Translations under genes and position numbers: made by a program
Assembly (NCBI RefSeq): GCF_030116705.1
Contig: NZ_JAOTIK010000001.1
Location: 1,240,001-1,304,000, forward strand
From: Streptomyces sp. ML-6
GTDB lineage: Bacteria > Actinomycetota > Actinomycetes > Streptomycetales > Streptomycetaceae
Length of the DNA: 64,000 nucleotides
Direction: 5' to 3'
The notes under the pieces: model-generated
What the model saw: only the letters and a program-made list of their open reading frames with translations
Databases searched by the model: none
Told to the model about the DNA's origin: nothing
Part shown: positions 36,898 through 46,261 of the stretch, piece by piece
Position numbering within the stretch: the stretch's first letter is position 1
Layout: each line of letters opens with the position of its first letter

Positions 36898-38508
36898 ATG
36901 ACCACCCTGCAGAGCGTCCCGTCCCTCGGGACACACCCGGCCTCCGGCTCCCTCCCGAGCCGCGCCGAGACCCGGGAGCAGCTGTCCAGGGCTGCGTACG
37001 ACCTCCTGGTGATCGGTGGCGGCATCCTGGGCATCTCCACCGCCTGGCACGCCGCGCAGTCCGGGCTGCGGGTGGCCCTGGTGGACGCCGGCGACTTCGC
37101 CGGCGCCACCTCCTCCGCCTCCTCCAAGCTGCTCCACGGCGGTCTGCGCTACCTGCAGACCGGTGCCGTGAAGCTGGTGGCGGAGAACCACTTCGAGCGC
37201 CGTGCGGTGTCCCGTCAGGTGGCCCCGCACCTGGCCAATCCGCTCACCTTCTACCTGCCGGTGTACAAGGGCGGCCCGCACGGCGCGGCCAAGCTCGGCG
37301 CGGGCGTGTTCGCCTACTCGGCGCTCTCCGCGTTCGGCGACGGGGTCGGCCACGTGATCAGCCCGGCACGGGCCCGGCGCGACGTGCCGGAGCTGCGCAC
37401 GGACAACCTGAAGGCCGTCGCGGTCTACGGCGACGACCAGATGAACGACGCCCGGATGGCGCTGATGACGGTGCGCGCGGCCGTCGACGCGGGCGCGGTC
37501 GTCCTCAACCACGCGGCGGTGACCGGGCTGCGGTTCACCCGGGGGCGGGTGACCGGCGCCGACCTGGAGGACCGCCTGGACGGCACGGAGTTCGGCGTCG
37601 ATGCCCGTCTCGTGCTGAACGCCACCGGGCCGTGGGTCGACCACCTGCGGAGGATGGAGGACCCGGCCGCGGCGCCCTCCATACGCCTGTCCAAGGGCGC
37701 GCACCTCGTACTGAAGCGCACCCGCCCCTGGAAGGCCGCGCTCGCCACCCCGATCGACAAGTACCGGATCACGTTCGCCCTGCCGTGGGAGGACATGCTG
37801 CTGCTCGGTACGACGGACGAGGTGTACGAGGGCGACCCGGCGGACCTCGCGGTCACCGAGCAGGACACCGCGCAGATCCTGGACGAGGCGGCGTTCTCCA
37901 TCCGGGACCAGCAGCTGTCGCGGGACCTGATCACGTACTCCTTCGCCGGTCTGCGGGTGCTGCCCGGCGGTCCCGGCGACACGTCCAGGGCCAAGCGCGA
38001 GACGGTCGTGACGGAGGGCCGCGGCGGGATGCTGTCGGTCGCGGGCGGCAAGTGGACGACGTTCCGCCACATCGGCCGTACGGTGATGAACAAGCTGGCC
38101 GCGCTCCCCGGCCGCCCGCTCGCGGAGGACATGGAGCCGATCGCGCACCTGCCGAAGAAGCTCCCGCTGCCGGGCATCGCCAACCCGAACGCGGTGGCGC
38201 ACCGGCTGCTGGTCGACGGCGGTACGCCCGGTCCGCGGATGGCGGCCGACACCGCGCGGCACCTGGCCACGCACTACGGCTCGCTCTCCTTCGACATCGC
38301 CCGGCTGGCCAACGAGAACCCGGCGCTGGCCGAGCGCATCCACCCGGACGCGCCGGAGATCTGGGCGCAGGTCGCCTACGCGCGCGACCACGAGTGGGCC
38401 GAGACGGCGGACGACGTGCTGCGCCGCCGGACGACGCTGACGATCCGGGGCCTGGCGACGGACGAGATCCGGGCCGGGGTCGAGACCATGCTCGGCGACC
38501 GGAGCTGA
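36898..38508 (+). CDS. glpD: aerobic glycerol-3-phosphate dehydrogenase
   Basis: A 536-residue FAD flavoprotein at the membrane that oxidises glycerol-3-phosphate to dihydroxyacetone phosphate and passes electrons to quinone. The dinucleotide fold is YDLLVIGGGILGISTAWHA near residue 40 and SSASSKLLHGGLRYLQTGAV is the GlpD signature. The C-terminal cap domain (about 400-530) is present. It starts 5 bases after the glpK stop. With glpF and glpK it completes glycerol uptake and entry into glycolysis. A second GlpD-like dehydrogenase is not in the window. Confidence 0.97.
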   Translation: MTTLQSVPSLGTHPASGSLPSRAETREQLSRAAYDLLVIGGGILGISTAWHAAQSGLRVALVDAGDFAGATSSASSKLLHGGLRYLQTGAVKLVAENHFERRAVSRQVAPHLANPLTFYLPVYKGGPHGAAKLGAGVFAYSALSAFGDGVGHVISPARARRDVPELRTDNLKAVAVYGDDQMNDARMALMTVRAAVDAGAVVLNHAAVTGLRFTRGRVTGADLEDRLDGTEFGVDARLVLNATGPWVDHLRRMEDPAAAPSIRLSKGAHLVLKRTRPWKAALATPIDKYRITFALPWEDMLLLGTTDEVYEGDPADLAVTEQDTAQILDEAAFSIRDQQLSRDLITYSFAGLRVLPGGPGDTSRAKRETVVTEGRGGMLSVAGGKWTTFRHIGRTVMNKLAALPGRPLAEDMEPIAHLPKKLPLPGIANPNAVAHRLLVDGGTPGPRMAADTARHLATHYGSLSFDIARLANENPALAERIHPDAPEIWAQVAYARDHEWAETADDVLRRRTTLTIRGLATDEIRAGVETMLGDRS

Positions 38509-38680
38509 CGGAGCGGCACAACACGGCCCGGCGTACGAAGCGGGCGGGGCGGCTCCCACGACGGGGCCGCCCCGCCCGTGTGTCCGGCCGGGCACGGCGC
38601 CGGGCGGCACGGCCGCCCGGCGCGGACGAGCTCGCCGGGCCCGGCTCCTTCGCCCCTCCCCGCCCCCATAATGAAGAGAT

Positions 38681-38691
38681 ACATCGGATGT
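38681..38691 (+). promoter_or_regulatory. operator of the GntR regulator
   Basis: ACATCGGATGT is a near-perfect palindrome around one central base. It lies 33 bases before the GntR ATG at 38724. The same ATACATCGGATG core appears, inverted, upstream of the fuconate operon at 41638-41650. Confidence 0.55.
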
Positions 38692-38723
38692 CTGATTCCC
38701 GTCCGGATCTCAGGAGGACCGTC

Positions 38724-39395
38724 ATGGCTGTCACCGACGAGGCGATCGAGAAGATCAAGGGAATGATCGTCTCGGGTGCGCTACGGCCCGGCGACCGGCT
38801 CCCCAAGGAGAGCGAGCTCGCGGCCGAGCTCGGGCTCTCCCGCAACTCGCTCCGGGAGGCCGTGCGCGCGCTGTCGCTGATCCGCATCCTCGACGTGCGC
38901 CAGGGCGACGGCACCTATGTGACCAGCCTCGATCCGCAGTTGCTGCTGGAGGCGCTGAGCTTCGTCGTGGACTTCCACCGCGACGACACGGTGCTCGAGT
39001 TCCTCGCCGTCCGCCGGATCCTGGAGCCGGCCGCGACGGCGATGGCGGCCACCCGCATCGACGACGCCCGGCTGGACGCGCTCGGCGCACAGCTGGACGC
39101 GCTGGGCGCGCAGCCCTCGGTGGAGGAACTGGTCGCCTGCGACCTGGAGTTCCACCGCGGGATCGTGCAGGCGTCCGGGAACTCGGTGCTCTGCTCGCTG
39201 CTCGACGGGCTGTCCGGGCCGACGACCCGGGCGCGGGTGTGGCGCGGTCTGACCCAGGAGGACGCGGTCAGCCGCACGCTGCATGAGCACCGGGCGATCG
39301 TGTCGGCCCTGCGGGACCGGGACGCGGAGGCCGCGCGGGCCTGGGCGACGGTGCACGTGGCGAGCGTGGAGCAGTGGCTGAGGTCGACGCTGTGA
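38724..39395 (+). CDS. FadR-subfamily GntR regulator
   Basis: A 223-residue regulator with an N-terminal GntR winged helix (LPKESELAAELGLSRNSLRE, about 20-55) and an all-helical FCD ligand domain (about 80-215, with metal-type histidines). The start at 38724 is chosen because CAGGAGGACC lies just upstream; an upstream in-frame ATG at 38688 lies inside the operator. It faces the L-fuconate operon (39464-41598), separated by a terminator. The matching operators indicate it represses that operon and itself until a sugar-acid ligand binds. Confidence 0.93.
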   Translation: MAVTDEAIEKIKGMIVSGALRPGDRLPKESELAAELGLSRNSLREAVRALSLIRILDVRQGDGTYVTSLDPQLLLEALSFVVDFHRDDTVLEFLAVRRILEPAATAMAATRIDDARLDALGAQLDALGAQPSVEELVACDLEFHRGIVQASGNSVLCSLLDGLSGPTTRARVWRGLTQEDAVSRTLHEHRAIVSALRDRDAEAARAWATVHVASVEQWLRSTL

Positions 39396-39398
39396 CGC

Positions 39399-39433
39399 GG
39401 CGGAGGGGTGGCCGGGCCGGGCACCCCTCCGCC
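39399..39433. terminator. stem-loop between the GntR and SDR genes
   Basis: GGCGGAGGGGTG (39399-39410) pairs with 39422-39433 around an 11-base loop, between two convergent stop codons. A 15-base tandem repeat follows. Confidence 0.7.
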
Positions 39434-39458
39434 TTCCCGGAGTCCGCCTTCCCGGAGG
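39429..39458. repeat. 15-base tandem duplication
   Basis: CCGCCTTCCCGGAGT (39429-39443) is followed directly by CCGCCTTCCCGGAGG (39444-39458), between the terminator and the SDR stop codon. Confidence 0.6.
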
Positions 39459-39463
39459 GCCGG

Positions 39464-40243
39464 TCAGCTTCCGGCCGGGCGCAGCCGCAGTCCCTGCATT
39501 CCGCCGTCGACGGCGAGCGCCGTGCCGGTGACCGAGGCGGCGGCGGGGCTCGCGAGGTACACGATCGCGGCGGCCACCTCGTCGGCGGAGACCAACCGCC
39601 CCAGCGGCTGGCGGGCGTTGAGCGCGGCCCGTTCGGCGGCCGGGTCCTCCGCCTGCCCCAGCAGCCGGCCGATCCACGGCGTGTCCGCGGTGCCCGGGTT
39701 GACGCAGTTGACCCGGATGCCCTCGCGGACGTGGTCGGCAGCCATCGCCAGGGTCAGCGAGAGGACCGCGCCCTTGCTGGCGCTGTACAGGGCGCGCTGC
39801 GGCAGCCCGGCGGTCGCCGCGATGGAGCAGGTCTGGGTGATCGACACGGCGCCCGGCCGGTCGGCCGCCGCGCGCCGCAGATGGGGCAGGGCGTGCCGGG
39901 CGGTGCGGACCATGCCGAGGACGTTGATGTCCAGGACCCGGCCCCACTCCTCGTCGTCGTTGTCCTCGACCGTGCCGATGGAGCCGATGCCCGCGTTGGA
40001 CACGACGGTGTGCAGCGCGCCCAGTTCGGCCGCGGCCCGGTCGACCGCCGCGCGCACGGCGGCGTCGTCGGTGACGTCCGCCTCGACGGCCAGGGCCCCG
40101 GCGGGGGCCCCCGCGGTCTCCCGGTCGAGCACGGCCACCCGTGCGCCGCGTGCCAGCAGCAGGGCCGTGACGGCGGCCCCGATGCCGGAGGCGCCGCCCG
40201 TCACCAGTGCGCCCATTCCCTCGAAGTCACGTGTGCCGGTCAT
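39464..40243 (-). CDS. SDR oxidoreductase (probable 2-keto-3-deoxy-L-fuconate dehydrogenase)
   Basis: A 259-residue short-chain dehydrogenase. [15 protein letters not shown] is the NAD(P) site, NAGIG the adenine-ring loop, and YSASK holds the catalytic Tyr and Lys. It overlaps the L-fuconate dehydratase stop by 4 bases (ATGA), a sign of translational coupling. In the non-phosphorylating L-fucose pathway the dehydratase product, 2-keto-3-deoxy-L-fuconate, is oxidised by such an SDR, which supports the assignment. Other sugar acids remain possible. Confidence 0.85.
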   Translation of the reverse strand: MTGTRDFEGMGALVTGGASGIGAAVTALLLARGARVAVLDRETAGAPAGALAVEADVTDDAAVRAAVDRAAAELGALHTVVSNAGIGSIGTVEDNDDEEWGRVLDINVLGMVRTARHALPHLRRAAADRPGAVSITQTCSIAATAGLPQRALYSASKGAVLSLTLAMAADHVREGIRVNCVNPGTADTPWIGRLLGQAEDPAAERAALNARQPLGRLVSADEVAAAIVYLASPAAASVTGTALAVDGGMQGLRLRPAGS

Positions 40244-41598
40244 CGGTTGGCCTCCTCGGCGATGCGGCGGGCCTGCCACACGGGGCCCTCCGGGTAGCGG
40301 TGTGCGGCGATCGACCCGGGGAGCATCCGGGCGGAGAAGCCCGGGGCGTCCGGGGCGACGTAACGGCCGTTCTCGATCACGGTGGGGTCGGCGAAGTGTT
40401 CGTGGAGGTGGTCGACGTACTCGATCACGCGGTCGTCCCAACTGCCGGACACCGCCACGTAGTCGAACATCGACAGGTGCTGCACCAGCTCGCAGAGGCC
40501 GACGCCGCCCGCGTGCGGGCAGACCGGCACGCCGTACTTGGCGGCGAGCAGCAGGATCGCCAGGTTCTCGTTGACGCCCGCGACCCGGGCCGCGTCGATC
40601 TGGACGAAGTCGACCGCCCCGGCCTGGAGGAGCTGCTTGAACACGACCCGGTTGGCGACGTGTTCACCGGTGGCGACCCTGACCGGCTGCCCGGCCCGCA
40701 CGGCGGCGTGGCCGAGGATGTCGTCGGGGCTGGTCGGCTCCTCGATCCAGTGCGGGTCGTACGGGGCGAGCGCGGTCATCCACTCGACCGCGTCGGCGAC
40801 GTCCCAGCGCTGGTTGGCGTCGACGGCGATCCGGACGTCGGGGCCGACGGCCTCGCGGGCCAGGGCGAGTCGGCGGACGTCGTCGGGGAGGCTGCCGCCG
40901 ACCTTCAGCTTGATCTGGGTGAAGCCGTCGGCGACGGCCTCCTTCGCCAGGCCGACCAGCTTGTCGTCGGTGTAGCCCAGCCAGCCGGGCGAGGTGGTGT
41001 ACGCCGGGTAGCCCTCGGCGCGCAGCCGTTCGGCGCGCTCGGCCCGGCCCGGTTCGGCGGCCCGCAGGATCTCCAGGGCCTCGTCAGGGGTGAGGGCGTC
41101 GGTGAGGTAGCGGAAGTCCACGAGGGAGACGAGCTCCTCGGGCGTCATCCCGGCGAGGAACTCCCACACCGGCTGTCCCGCCAGCTTCGCCGCCAGGTCC
41201 CAGGCGGCGTTGACGACCGCGCCGGCCGCCATGTGCATCACGCCCTTCTCCGGTCCCAGCCACCGCAGTTGGGAGTCGTGCGTGAGCTCCCGGTGCAGTG
41301 CGGCGAGGTCGGCCGCGGTACGGGGAGCCGGGCGCCCCACCACGTAGGGGCGCAGCGTTTCGATGGCGGCGGCCATCACCTCGTTGCCGCGCCCGATGGT
41401 GAAGCAGAAGCCATGCCCCTCGGTGCCCGCGCCGCCGTCGCCGCCCGGCCCGTCCGCACCGGCGGGCTCATCGGTGCGCAGCACGAGGTAGGCGGCCGAG
41501 TAGTCGGGATCCGGGTTCATGGCGTCCGAACCGTCCAGTTGTTCCGAGGTCGGAAAACGGATGTCGTGGACCACGAGATCCGTGACGGTCTGACTCAT
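40240..41598 (-). CDS. L-fuconate dehydratase (enolase superfamily)
   Basis: A 452-residue mandelate-racemase-type dehydratase. The start [20 protein letters not shown] and [16 protein letters not shown] is the recognised L-fuconate dehydratase N-terminus. [10 protein letters not shown] holds the catalytic Lys pair, VDANQRWD and EEPTSPDD hold metal-binding acids, and a His lies near GLCELVQH. It would convert L-fuconate to 2-keto-3-deoxy-L-fuconate. It is the first gene of a two-gene operon; two GntR-type operators lie upstream. Fuconolactonase and the later aldolase are not nearby. Confidence 0.9.
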   Translation of the reverse strand: MSQTVTDLVVHDIRFPTSEQLDGSDAMNPDPDYSAAYLVLRTDEPAGADGPGGDGGAGTEGHGFCFTIGRGNEVMAAAIETLRPYVVGRPAPRTAADLAALHRELTHDSQLRWLGPEKGVMHMAAGAVVNAAWDLAAKLAGQPVWEFLAGMTPEELVSLVDFRYLTDALTPDEALEILRAAEPGRAERAERLRAEGYPAYTTSPGWLGYTDDKLVGLAKEAVADGFTQIKLKVGGSLPDDVRRLALAREAVGPDVRIAVDANQRWDVADAVEWMTALAPYDPHWIEEPTSPDDILGHAAVRAGQPVRVATGEHVANRVVFKQLLQAGAVDFVQIDAARVAGVNENLAILLLAAKYGVPVCPHAGGVGLCELVQHLSMFDYVAVSGSWDDRVIEYVDHLHEHFADPTVIENGRYVAPDAPGFSARMLPGSIAAHRYPEGPVWQARRIAEEANR

Positions 41599-41617
41599 GT
41601 GCGCCCCCAGGGGAATA

Positions 41618-41650
41618 ACATCGGACCTCTGTTCTGGTCATCCGATGTAT
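41618..41650 (-). promoter_or_regulatory. two GntR operator candidates before the fuconate operon
   Basis: ACATCGGA lies at 41618-41625 and TCATCCGATGTAT at 41638-41650. Read on the minus strand the second gives ATACATCGGATGA, sharing 12 of 13 bases with the site before the GntR gene. The first site is about 20 bases from the dehydratase ATG. Confidence 0.55.
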
Positions 41651-41855
41651 AGCGCCAAGAAGGCTTCAACGTCCAGGCTTGACGGCAAATTCACTGGACA
41701 CAGCTCGGATGTATTCGCAAGATGAAGCCTTGATCGGATCGGTGATCCACCGCCGGTGGGGCCGGGAGGTCCGAGTGTGCGCAGGGACTGCGGCGGGAGG
41801 GGCCGAAAGCCGTAAGGTTGATGAGTACACAAGGGAACTTCGGAAGGAGGCCTGG

Positions 41856-42956
41856 GTGATCGAGCTCGAGGGGGTTCCCGAGCTGATCGACCCGGTCATG
41901 GTGGCCGCGTTCGAGGGATGGAACGACGCGGGTGACGCGGCCTCCACGGCGGTCGCACACCTGGAACGGGAGTGGAAGGGCGAGGTGTTCGCGGCGCTCG
42001 ACGCCGAGGACTACTACGACTTCCAGGTCAACCGGCCGACGGTCTGGCTGGACGGCGGGGTGCGCAAGATCACCTGGCCGACCACCCGGCTGTCCGTGGT
42101 CCGCGTCGGCGGGGAGAAACCCCGCGACCTCGTCCTCGTCCGCGGCATCGAACCGTCCATGCGCTGGCGCTCGTTCTGCAATGAGATCCTCGGCTTCGCC
42201 CATGAACTGGGGGTGGAGATGGTGGTGGTCCTGGGCGCGCTGCTCGGGGACACCCCGCACACCCGCCCGGTGCCGGTCAGCGGGGTCACCTCCGACCCGG
42301 ACCTGGCGCGGACCATGGACCTGGAGGAGACCAGGTACGAGGGCCCGACCGGCATCGTCGGCATCCTCCAGGAGGCGTGCACCCATGCGGGCGTGCCCGC
42401 GGTGAGCCTGTGGGCGGCGGTGCCGCACTACGTGTCGCAGCCGCCCAACCCCAAGGCCACGCTCGCGCTGCTGAACCGCCTGGAGGACCTGCTCGGCCTG
42501 CGCATCCCGCTGGGCGAACTGCCCGAGGACGCGCGCGCCTGGCAGCTGGGCGTCGACCAACTGGCCGCCGAGGACAGCGAGGTCGCCGAGTACGTGCAGA
42601 CGCTGGAGGAGGCCCGGGACACCGCGGAGCTGCCCGAGGCGAGCGGCGAGGCCATCGCCCGGGAGTTCGAACGTTATCTGCGCCGCAGGGACACCGGCCC
42701 CGGCGGGCACGCGACGGAGAGCGGGGACGCCTCGTACCTGCGCGATCCGGCCGGCGGCCGTACCCGTCCGCCCAAGCCGGTGCGCCCCGAGGCGGGCGAC
42801 GACACCGGTCCCGGTTCGCCGCCCGCGGGCGGTCCCCGGCGGCGGTCGTCGGCCGGGGAGGAGAACGGCGACGCGGACGGCGATGCCGAGGGCCCGCGGG
42901 ATTCCGCCGAGGACACCCCGGAGCCCCCGGACGCCTCCGGCTCCCCGGACTCCTGA
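41856..42956 (+). CDS. PAC2 family protein
   Basis: A 366-residue protein with the PAC2 fold, related to eukaryotic proteasome-assembly chaperones. The domain (VPELIDPVMVAAFEGWNDAG, about residues 5-265) is followed by a long Pro/Glu/Asp-rich tail (about 270-366) that looks disordered. GTG at 41856 with GGAAGGAGG upstream. Actinobacterial members often sit near mshC, as here. A proteasome-assembly role in bacteria is not proven. A terminator at 43008-43044 follows. Confidence 0.9.
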   Translation: MIELEGVPELIDPVMVAAFEGWNDAGDAASTAVAHLEREWKGEVFAALDAEDYYDFQVNRPTVWLDGGVRKITWPTTRLSVVRVGGEKPRDLVLVRGIEPSMRWRSFCNEILGFAHELGVEMVVVLGALLGDTPHTRPVPVSGVTSDPDLARTMDLEETRYEGPTGIVGILQEACTHAGVPAVSLWAAVPHYVSQPPNPKATLALLNRLEDLLGLRIPLGELPEDARAWQLGVDQLAAEDSEVAEYVQTLEEARDTAELPEASGEAIAREFERYLRRRDTGPGGHATESGDASYLRDPAGGRTRPPKPVRPEAGDDTGPGSPPAGGPRRRSSAGEENGDADGDAEGPRDSAEDTPEPPDASGSPDS

Positions 42957-42973
42957 CGTCGGGCCACCGACGG

Positions 42974-43009
42974 GACCGGTGAGACCGATGGGACCGATGG
43001 GACCGATGG
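42974..43009. repeat. 9-base tandem repeat, four copies
   Basis: GACCGGTGA then three copies of GACCGATGG run head to tail between 42974 and 43009, directly before the bidirectional terminator. Confidence 0.65.
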
Positions 43010-43044
43010 GGCGCCGGGCGGGATCATGTCCCGCCCGGCGCCCC
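43008..43044. terminator. stem-loop between PAC2 and GH31 genes
   Basis: A perfect 16-base stem (GGGGCGCCGGGCGGGA at 43008-43023 with 43029-43044) and a 5-base loop, between convergent stop codons. Confidence 0.85.
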
Positions 43045-43081
43045 GCCGTCGTGCGGCCCGGCGGGGTGCCGGGCGGCCCGG

Positions 43082-46000
43082 TCAGGAACAGGTGAACCGC
43101 GCTGCGGCCCAGTCCCCGTGGTCACCGGTCCTGGAACCGTTGGTGTCCGCGACCTTGAGGCGCACGTGGCGCGCCCCGTCGAGCCGCACGTCCACCGGTA
43201 CGGTCGCCGAGGCCCCGGTCAGCTTCGGCGAGGTCCACAGCACCTCGCCGTCCGCCTCGACCGAGAACGCCACCTCGTCGTAGCCGTTGATCTCGTCGTC
43301 GATGCCCACGTACGCGGTGAACGCGGTGCAGCGCCCGCCGAGGTAGACCTCGATCTCGGAGTCGGCGTGGGTGCCGATGCCCTTCTCGTAGGTCTTGCCC
43401 GCGAGGGTCAGCGTCCTCCCGTCGGCCGCGCCCGACTCGCCGTTGCTGCGGTCCCGTTCGGCCGGTCCGTAGCCGTTGGCGGACTTCAGCCACACCAGAT
43501 CGCTCGCCCATGCCCCGCCGGTGGGCGGCGGCGGCATCACCGCCGCCGCGAACCGCTGCACGGCGGTGCGGGACTCACCGGCCGACCGGTAGCGGGCGAC
43601 CGCGGTGATTCCCGCCTCCCCCGCCTCGGCGTCCTTCGCCGGGGTGACCGTGAGCTCGACCCGCCGGGTGGTGCCCGCCGGGACGCGGTCCACGGTCGCG
43701 GGCCGGGCGACCCGCCAGCCCTCGGGGACGTCCAGGGTCACCTCGGCGTCCGTCACGTCCGCCGTGCCCGCGGTGACGTCCACGGCGATGGTGGACCCGG
43801 TGCCGGCCCCGACCTCCTGGCCGGCCGGTGCGGCGAGCGCGGCCGTCGCGGCGGCGTCCCGTCCGCCGACCGCGCTGGTGCCCTTCAGTTTCACGGCGAA
43901 CTTCTTGTCGGTGGACAGCTTTCCGGTCTTGATCTTCACGACGCCGCCGCGGTCGTCCCGGTCGTACCACCAGCCCCGGTCCGCCGCCCGGTACGCGGCC
44001 CCGGCGTCCAGCCGGGGCAGCTTCCCGCCGAGTTCGACCGCGCCCGGCTCGGAGCCGGTGTGCACGCCGAACTCGTAGGGGCGGGCGGTCTGCTTGCCGG
44101 TGAACTCCCCCTCGCTCGCGCCGATCCGCACGGTGACGTCGCCCGCGCCCCGGACCGGTGCGTCGACCTCGGCGGTCTGGGTGGCGTACCGGCCCGCGCG
44201 GTGCTGCCGGGTGACGCCGTCGTCCTCGTACAGCGTGAAGGAGGACTTCCCCCGCGGGTAGACGTCCCAGACGAGCGGGGAGTCGGCGGTGCGGTCCCGG
44301 TACGAGCGGATGCCCGGCCACATCGGCACGGCGGCGCCGCCCCTGACGAACAGCGGCAGGGTGTCCAGCGGTGCGGCGTAGTCGTCCACGGTGGTCGGCC
44401 CCTCGTACGTGCGGCCGCTCCAGTAGTCGGTCCAGGTGCCCTTCGGCAGGTAGATCCCGTCGCGTTCGGTGCTGTCCCGGTACACCGGTGCGACGAGGAA
44501 GTGCTCGCCGGACATGAACTCGTACTTCGCCGCGTCCGAGGCCGCCTTCGGGTCGTCGGGGAATTCCAGGACGAGCGGGCGGACCATGCCGACGCCGGTC
44601 TTCGTCGCCTCGTGCGCGTAGGAGTACTGGTAGGGCAGCAGCGACTCCTTGAGCTTGAGGTAGTCGCGGTTGATGGAGGTGTACGGCTCCCCGTACCGGA
44701 AGGGCTGCTTGTCGCTGGGCGCCCAGCCGTCCATCGTCATCGTGGTTCCCAGGAACATCTTCCACTGGAGGTCACGGGTGTACGTCTTGGCGCTGCCGCC
44801 GAAGATGCCGTCCACGTCGCCGGTGGTGTAGGCGAGACCGGACATCGTGGCGCCCGCGTAGGTCGGGATCTGCCAGCGGATGTAGTCCCAGGTGCCGTAC
44901 TGGTCCCCGGACCACTGGACGCCGCAGCGCTGCGCGCCCGACCAGCTCTCGGGGGCGTAGGTGAAGCCGCGGGCGTCGCTGTTGTCCTCGATGCCCTTGT
45001 ACGCGTCCTTGCAGCCGTCCAGGGCGAACTTGTAGCCCTCGCCGACCCAGGCGACGTCCAGCTTGGCGACCCGCTGGCCCGCCCTGACCTGCTCGGCGAT
45101 CTTGTCGAGGCCGTCCTCGGTCCACAGGCCGAGCTGCATGCCGCGGTCCTGGAGGCCCTCGGCGGTCTCCGCGAGGTCCTCGTAGCCGCAGCCGTAGCCG
45201 TCGTTGACGAGCATCCAGCCGTTGGGCATGTCGTGCTCGACGTAGCCGTCGGCGACCTTCAGCGCGTCCAGGGTGCGGCGCTCGCCGCGGTTGGCGTTGT
45301 GCAGGTAGCAGTCGGCGTCGCCGATCTCCAGCCCGTACACGGGCGGCAGGAACGGTTTGCCGGTGAGCTTCGTGTACTGCCCGATGACGTCCTTGGCGTT
45401 GTCGCCCGCGAAGTAGTAGGCGTCGAAGCGCTTCTCCTGCGCGCTGGTGGTCACCGGGTCGGTGAAGGCGTAGGTGTTCGGCGCGTAGGTGTTGCGGAAG
45501 ACGCCGTATCCGGCCGAGGAGAGGTAGAACGGCACCGAGTTGGGGTGGCCGCCGTCGTTCCAGTTGTAGTCGACGCCGACCTCGACGGTCTTGCCGCGGT
45601 GCGAGGTGTTGCCCCGGCCGTTCTGCATGCCGGCGCCGTAGAACTGCTCGTCCGCGCCCCGGTCGAGGGTCTGGACGGTCCGTTCGCCGTTCCAGCTCAG
45701 CCCCTTGGACTCGGACCACAGCCGGATGCCGTCGGCGCGGTACAGCGCGAAGCGCAGGGGCGACTTGTAGGCGTGCAGGGTGATGTCGGCGGTGGAGAGT
45801 TCGTAGCGGTCGTCGCGCTCCTTCCAACGGGTGCGGGGCGGGGTGCCCTGCGGCAGGACGATGTCGTCGCCGGTCGGGTCCGAGAAGGCCCCGTCCGGGG
45901 CGAGTTCGATGCGGAAGGTCTCGTCGGAGACGAAGCTGACGCGGGCCTCGGCGGCGCCGGCCTCCAAGCGGTAGACGGCTCCGTCGGCGGAGAAACCGGT

Positions 46001-46126
46001 CAGGTCGCCGACCGTGGTGTCCGGTGGGGCGGCTTCCGCCTCGGGGGCACCGGGGCCCGTGAAGACGGCCACCCATCCCAGCAAGGCCGCAACTGCCGCC
46101 ATTCTGATGCGCGTTGATGATTGCAT
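43082..46126 (-). CDS. secreted GH31 glycosidase with NPCBM module
   Basis: A 1014-residue exported enzyme. The signal peptide covers about residues 1-33 (MAAVAALLGWVAVFTGPGAP). The GH31 beta-sandwich and TIM barrel (about 40-700) hold VAKLDVAWVGEG with the likely nucleophile Asp and WSGDQYGTWD with the likely acid/base Asp. Then come a NEW3-type domain (about 750-850) and a C-terminal NPCBM carbohydrate-binding domain. It should release sugars from alpha-glucan, isomaltose-like or alpha-xyloside/galactoside substrates outside the cell; the exact linkage is unclear. No ribosome site is seen before the ATG at 46126; a palindrome overlaps that spot. Confidence 0.9.
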   Translation of the reverse strand: MQSSTRIRMAAVAALLGWVAVFTGPGAPEAEAAPPDTTVGDLTGFSADGAVYRLEAGAAEARVSFVSDETFRIELAPDGAFSDPTGDDIVLPQGTPPRTRWKERDDRYELSTADITLHAYKSPLRFALYRADGIRLWSESKGLSWNGERTVQTLDRGADEQFYGAGMQNGRGNTSHRGKTVEVGVDYNWNDGGHPNSVPFYLSSAGYGVFRNTYAPNTYAFTDPVTTSAQEKRFDAYYFAGDNAKDVIGQYTKLTGKPFLPPVYGLEIGDADCYLHNANRGERRTLDALKVADGYVEHDMPNGWMLVNDGYGCGYEDLAETAEGLQDRGMQLGLWTEDGLDKIAEQVRAGQRVAKLDVAWVGEGYKFALDGCKDAYKGIEDNSDARGFTYAPESWSGAQRCGVQWSGDQYGTWDYIRWQIPTYAGATMSGLAYTTGDVDGIFGGSAKTYTRDLQWKMFLGTTMTMDGWAPSDKQPFRYGEPYTSINRDYLKLKESLLPYQYSYAHEATKTGVGMVRPLVLEFPDDPKAASDAAKYEFMSGEHFLVAPVYRDSTERDGIYLPKGTWTDYWSGRTYEGPTTVDDYAAPLDTLPLFVRGGAAVPMWPGIRSYRDRTADSPLVWDVYPRGKSSFTLYEDDGVTRQHRAGRYATQTAEVDAPVRGAGDVTVRIGASEGEFTGKQTARPYEFGVHTGSEPGAVELGGKLPRLDAGAAYRAADRGWWYDRDDRGGVVKIKTGKLSTDKKFAVKLKGTSAVGGRDAAATAALAAPAGQEVGAGTGSTIAVDVTAGTADVTDAEVTLDVPEGWRVARPATVDRVPAGTTRRVELTVTPAKDAEAGEAGITAVARYRSAGESRTAVQRFAAAVMPPPPTGGAWASDLVWLKSANGYGPAERDRSNGESGAADGRTLTLAGKTYEKGIGTHADSEIEVYLGGRCTAFTAYVGIDDEINGYDEVAFSVEADGEVLWTSPKLTGASATVPVDVRLDGARHVRLKVADTNGSRTGDHGDWAAARFTCS

Positions 46127-46129
46127 AGA

Positions 46130-46142
46130 GCGCTTTTAGCGC
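46130..46142. promoter_or_regulatory. palindrome at the GH31 start
   Basis: GCGCTTTTAGCGC, two 5-base arms around TTT, lies 3 bases before the GH31 ATG. It may be an operator of a sugar regulator or an mRNA hairpin over the start. Confidence 0.4.
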
Positions 46143-46172
46143 AGTAACGAGCACTTGACCATGGACAAAACG

Positions 46173-46213
46173 GAACCGGCCCCGAACTTCGTCAAGAAGT
46201 TCGGGGCCGGTTC
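46173..46213 (-). terminator. strong stem-loop terminator after mshC
   Basis: A perfect 18-base stem (46173-46190 with 46196-46213) with a 5-base loop, 49 bases after the mshC stop. It insulates GH31 from mshC. Confidence 0.85.
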
Positions 46214-46261
46214 GGCCGAATCGTCCGGTGGGAAACCGGCGCGGCGGCGCCGCGCGGGGTG

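Noticed and set aside
38688..38723. Upstream start of the GntR gene at 38688 (MSDSRPDLRR)
   Set aside because: That ATG lies within the ACATCGGATGT operator and has no ribosome site, whereas the ATG at 38724 has AGGAGG.
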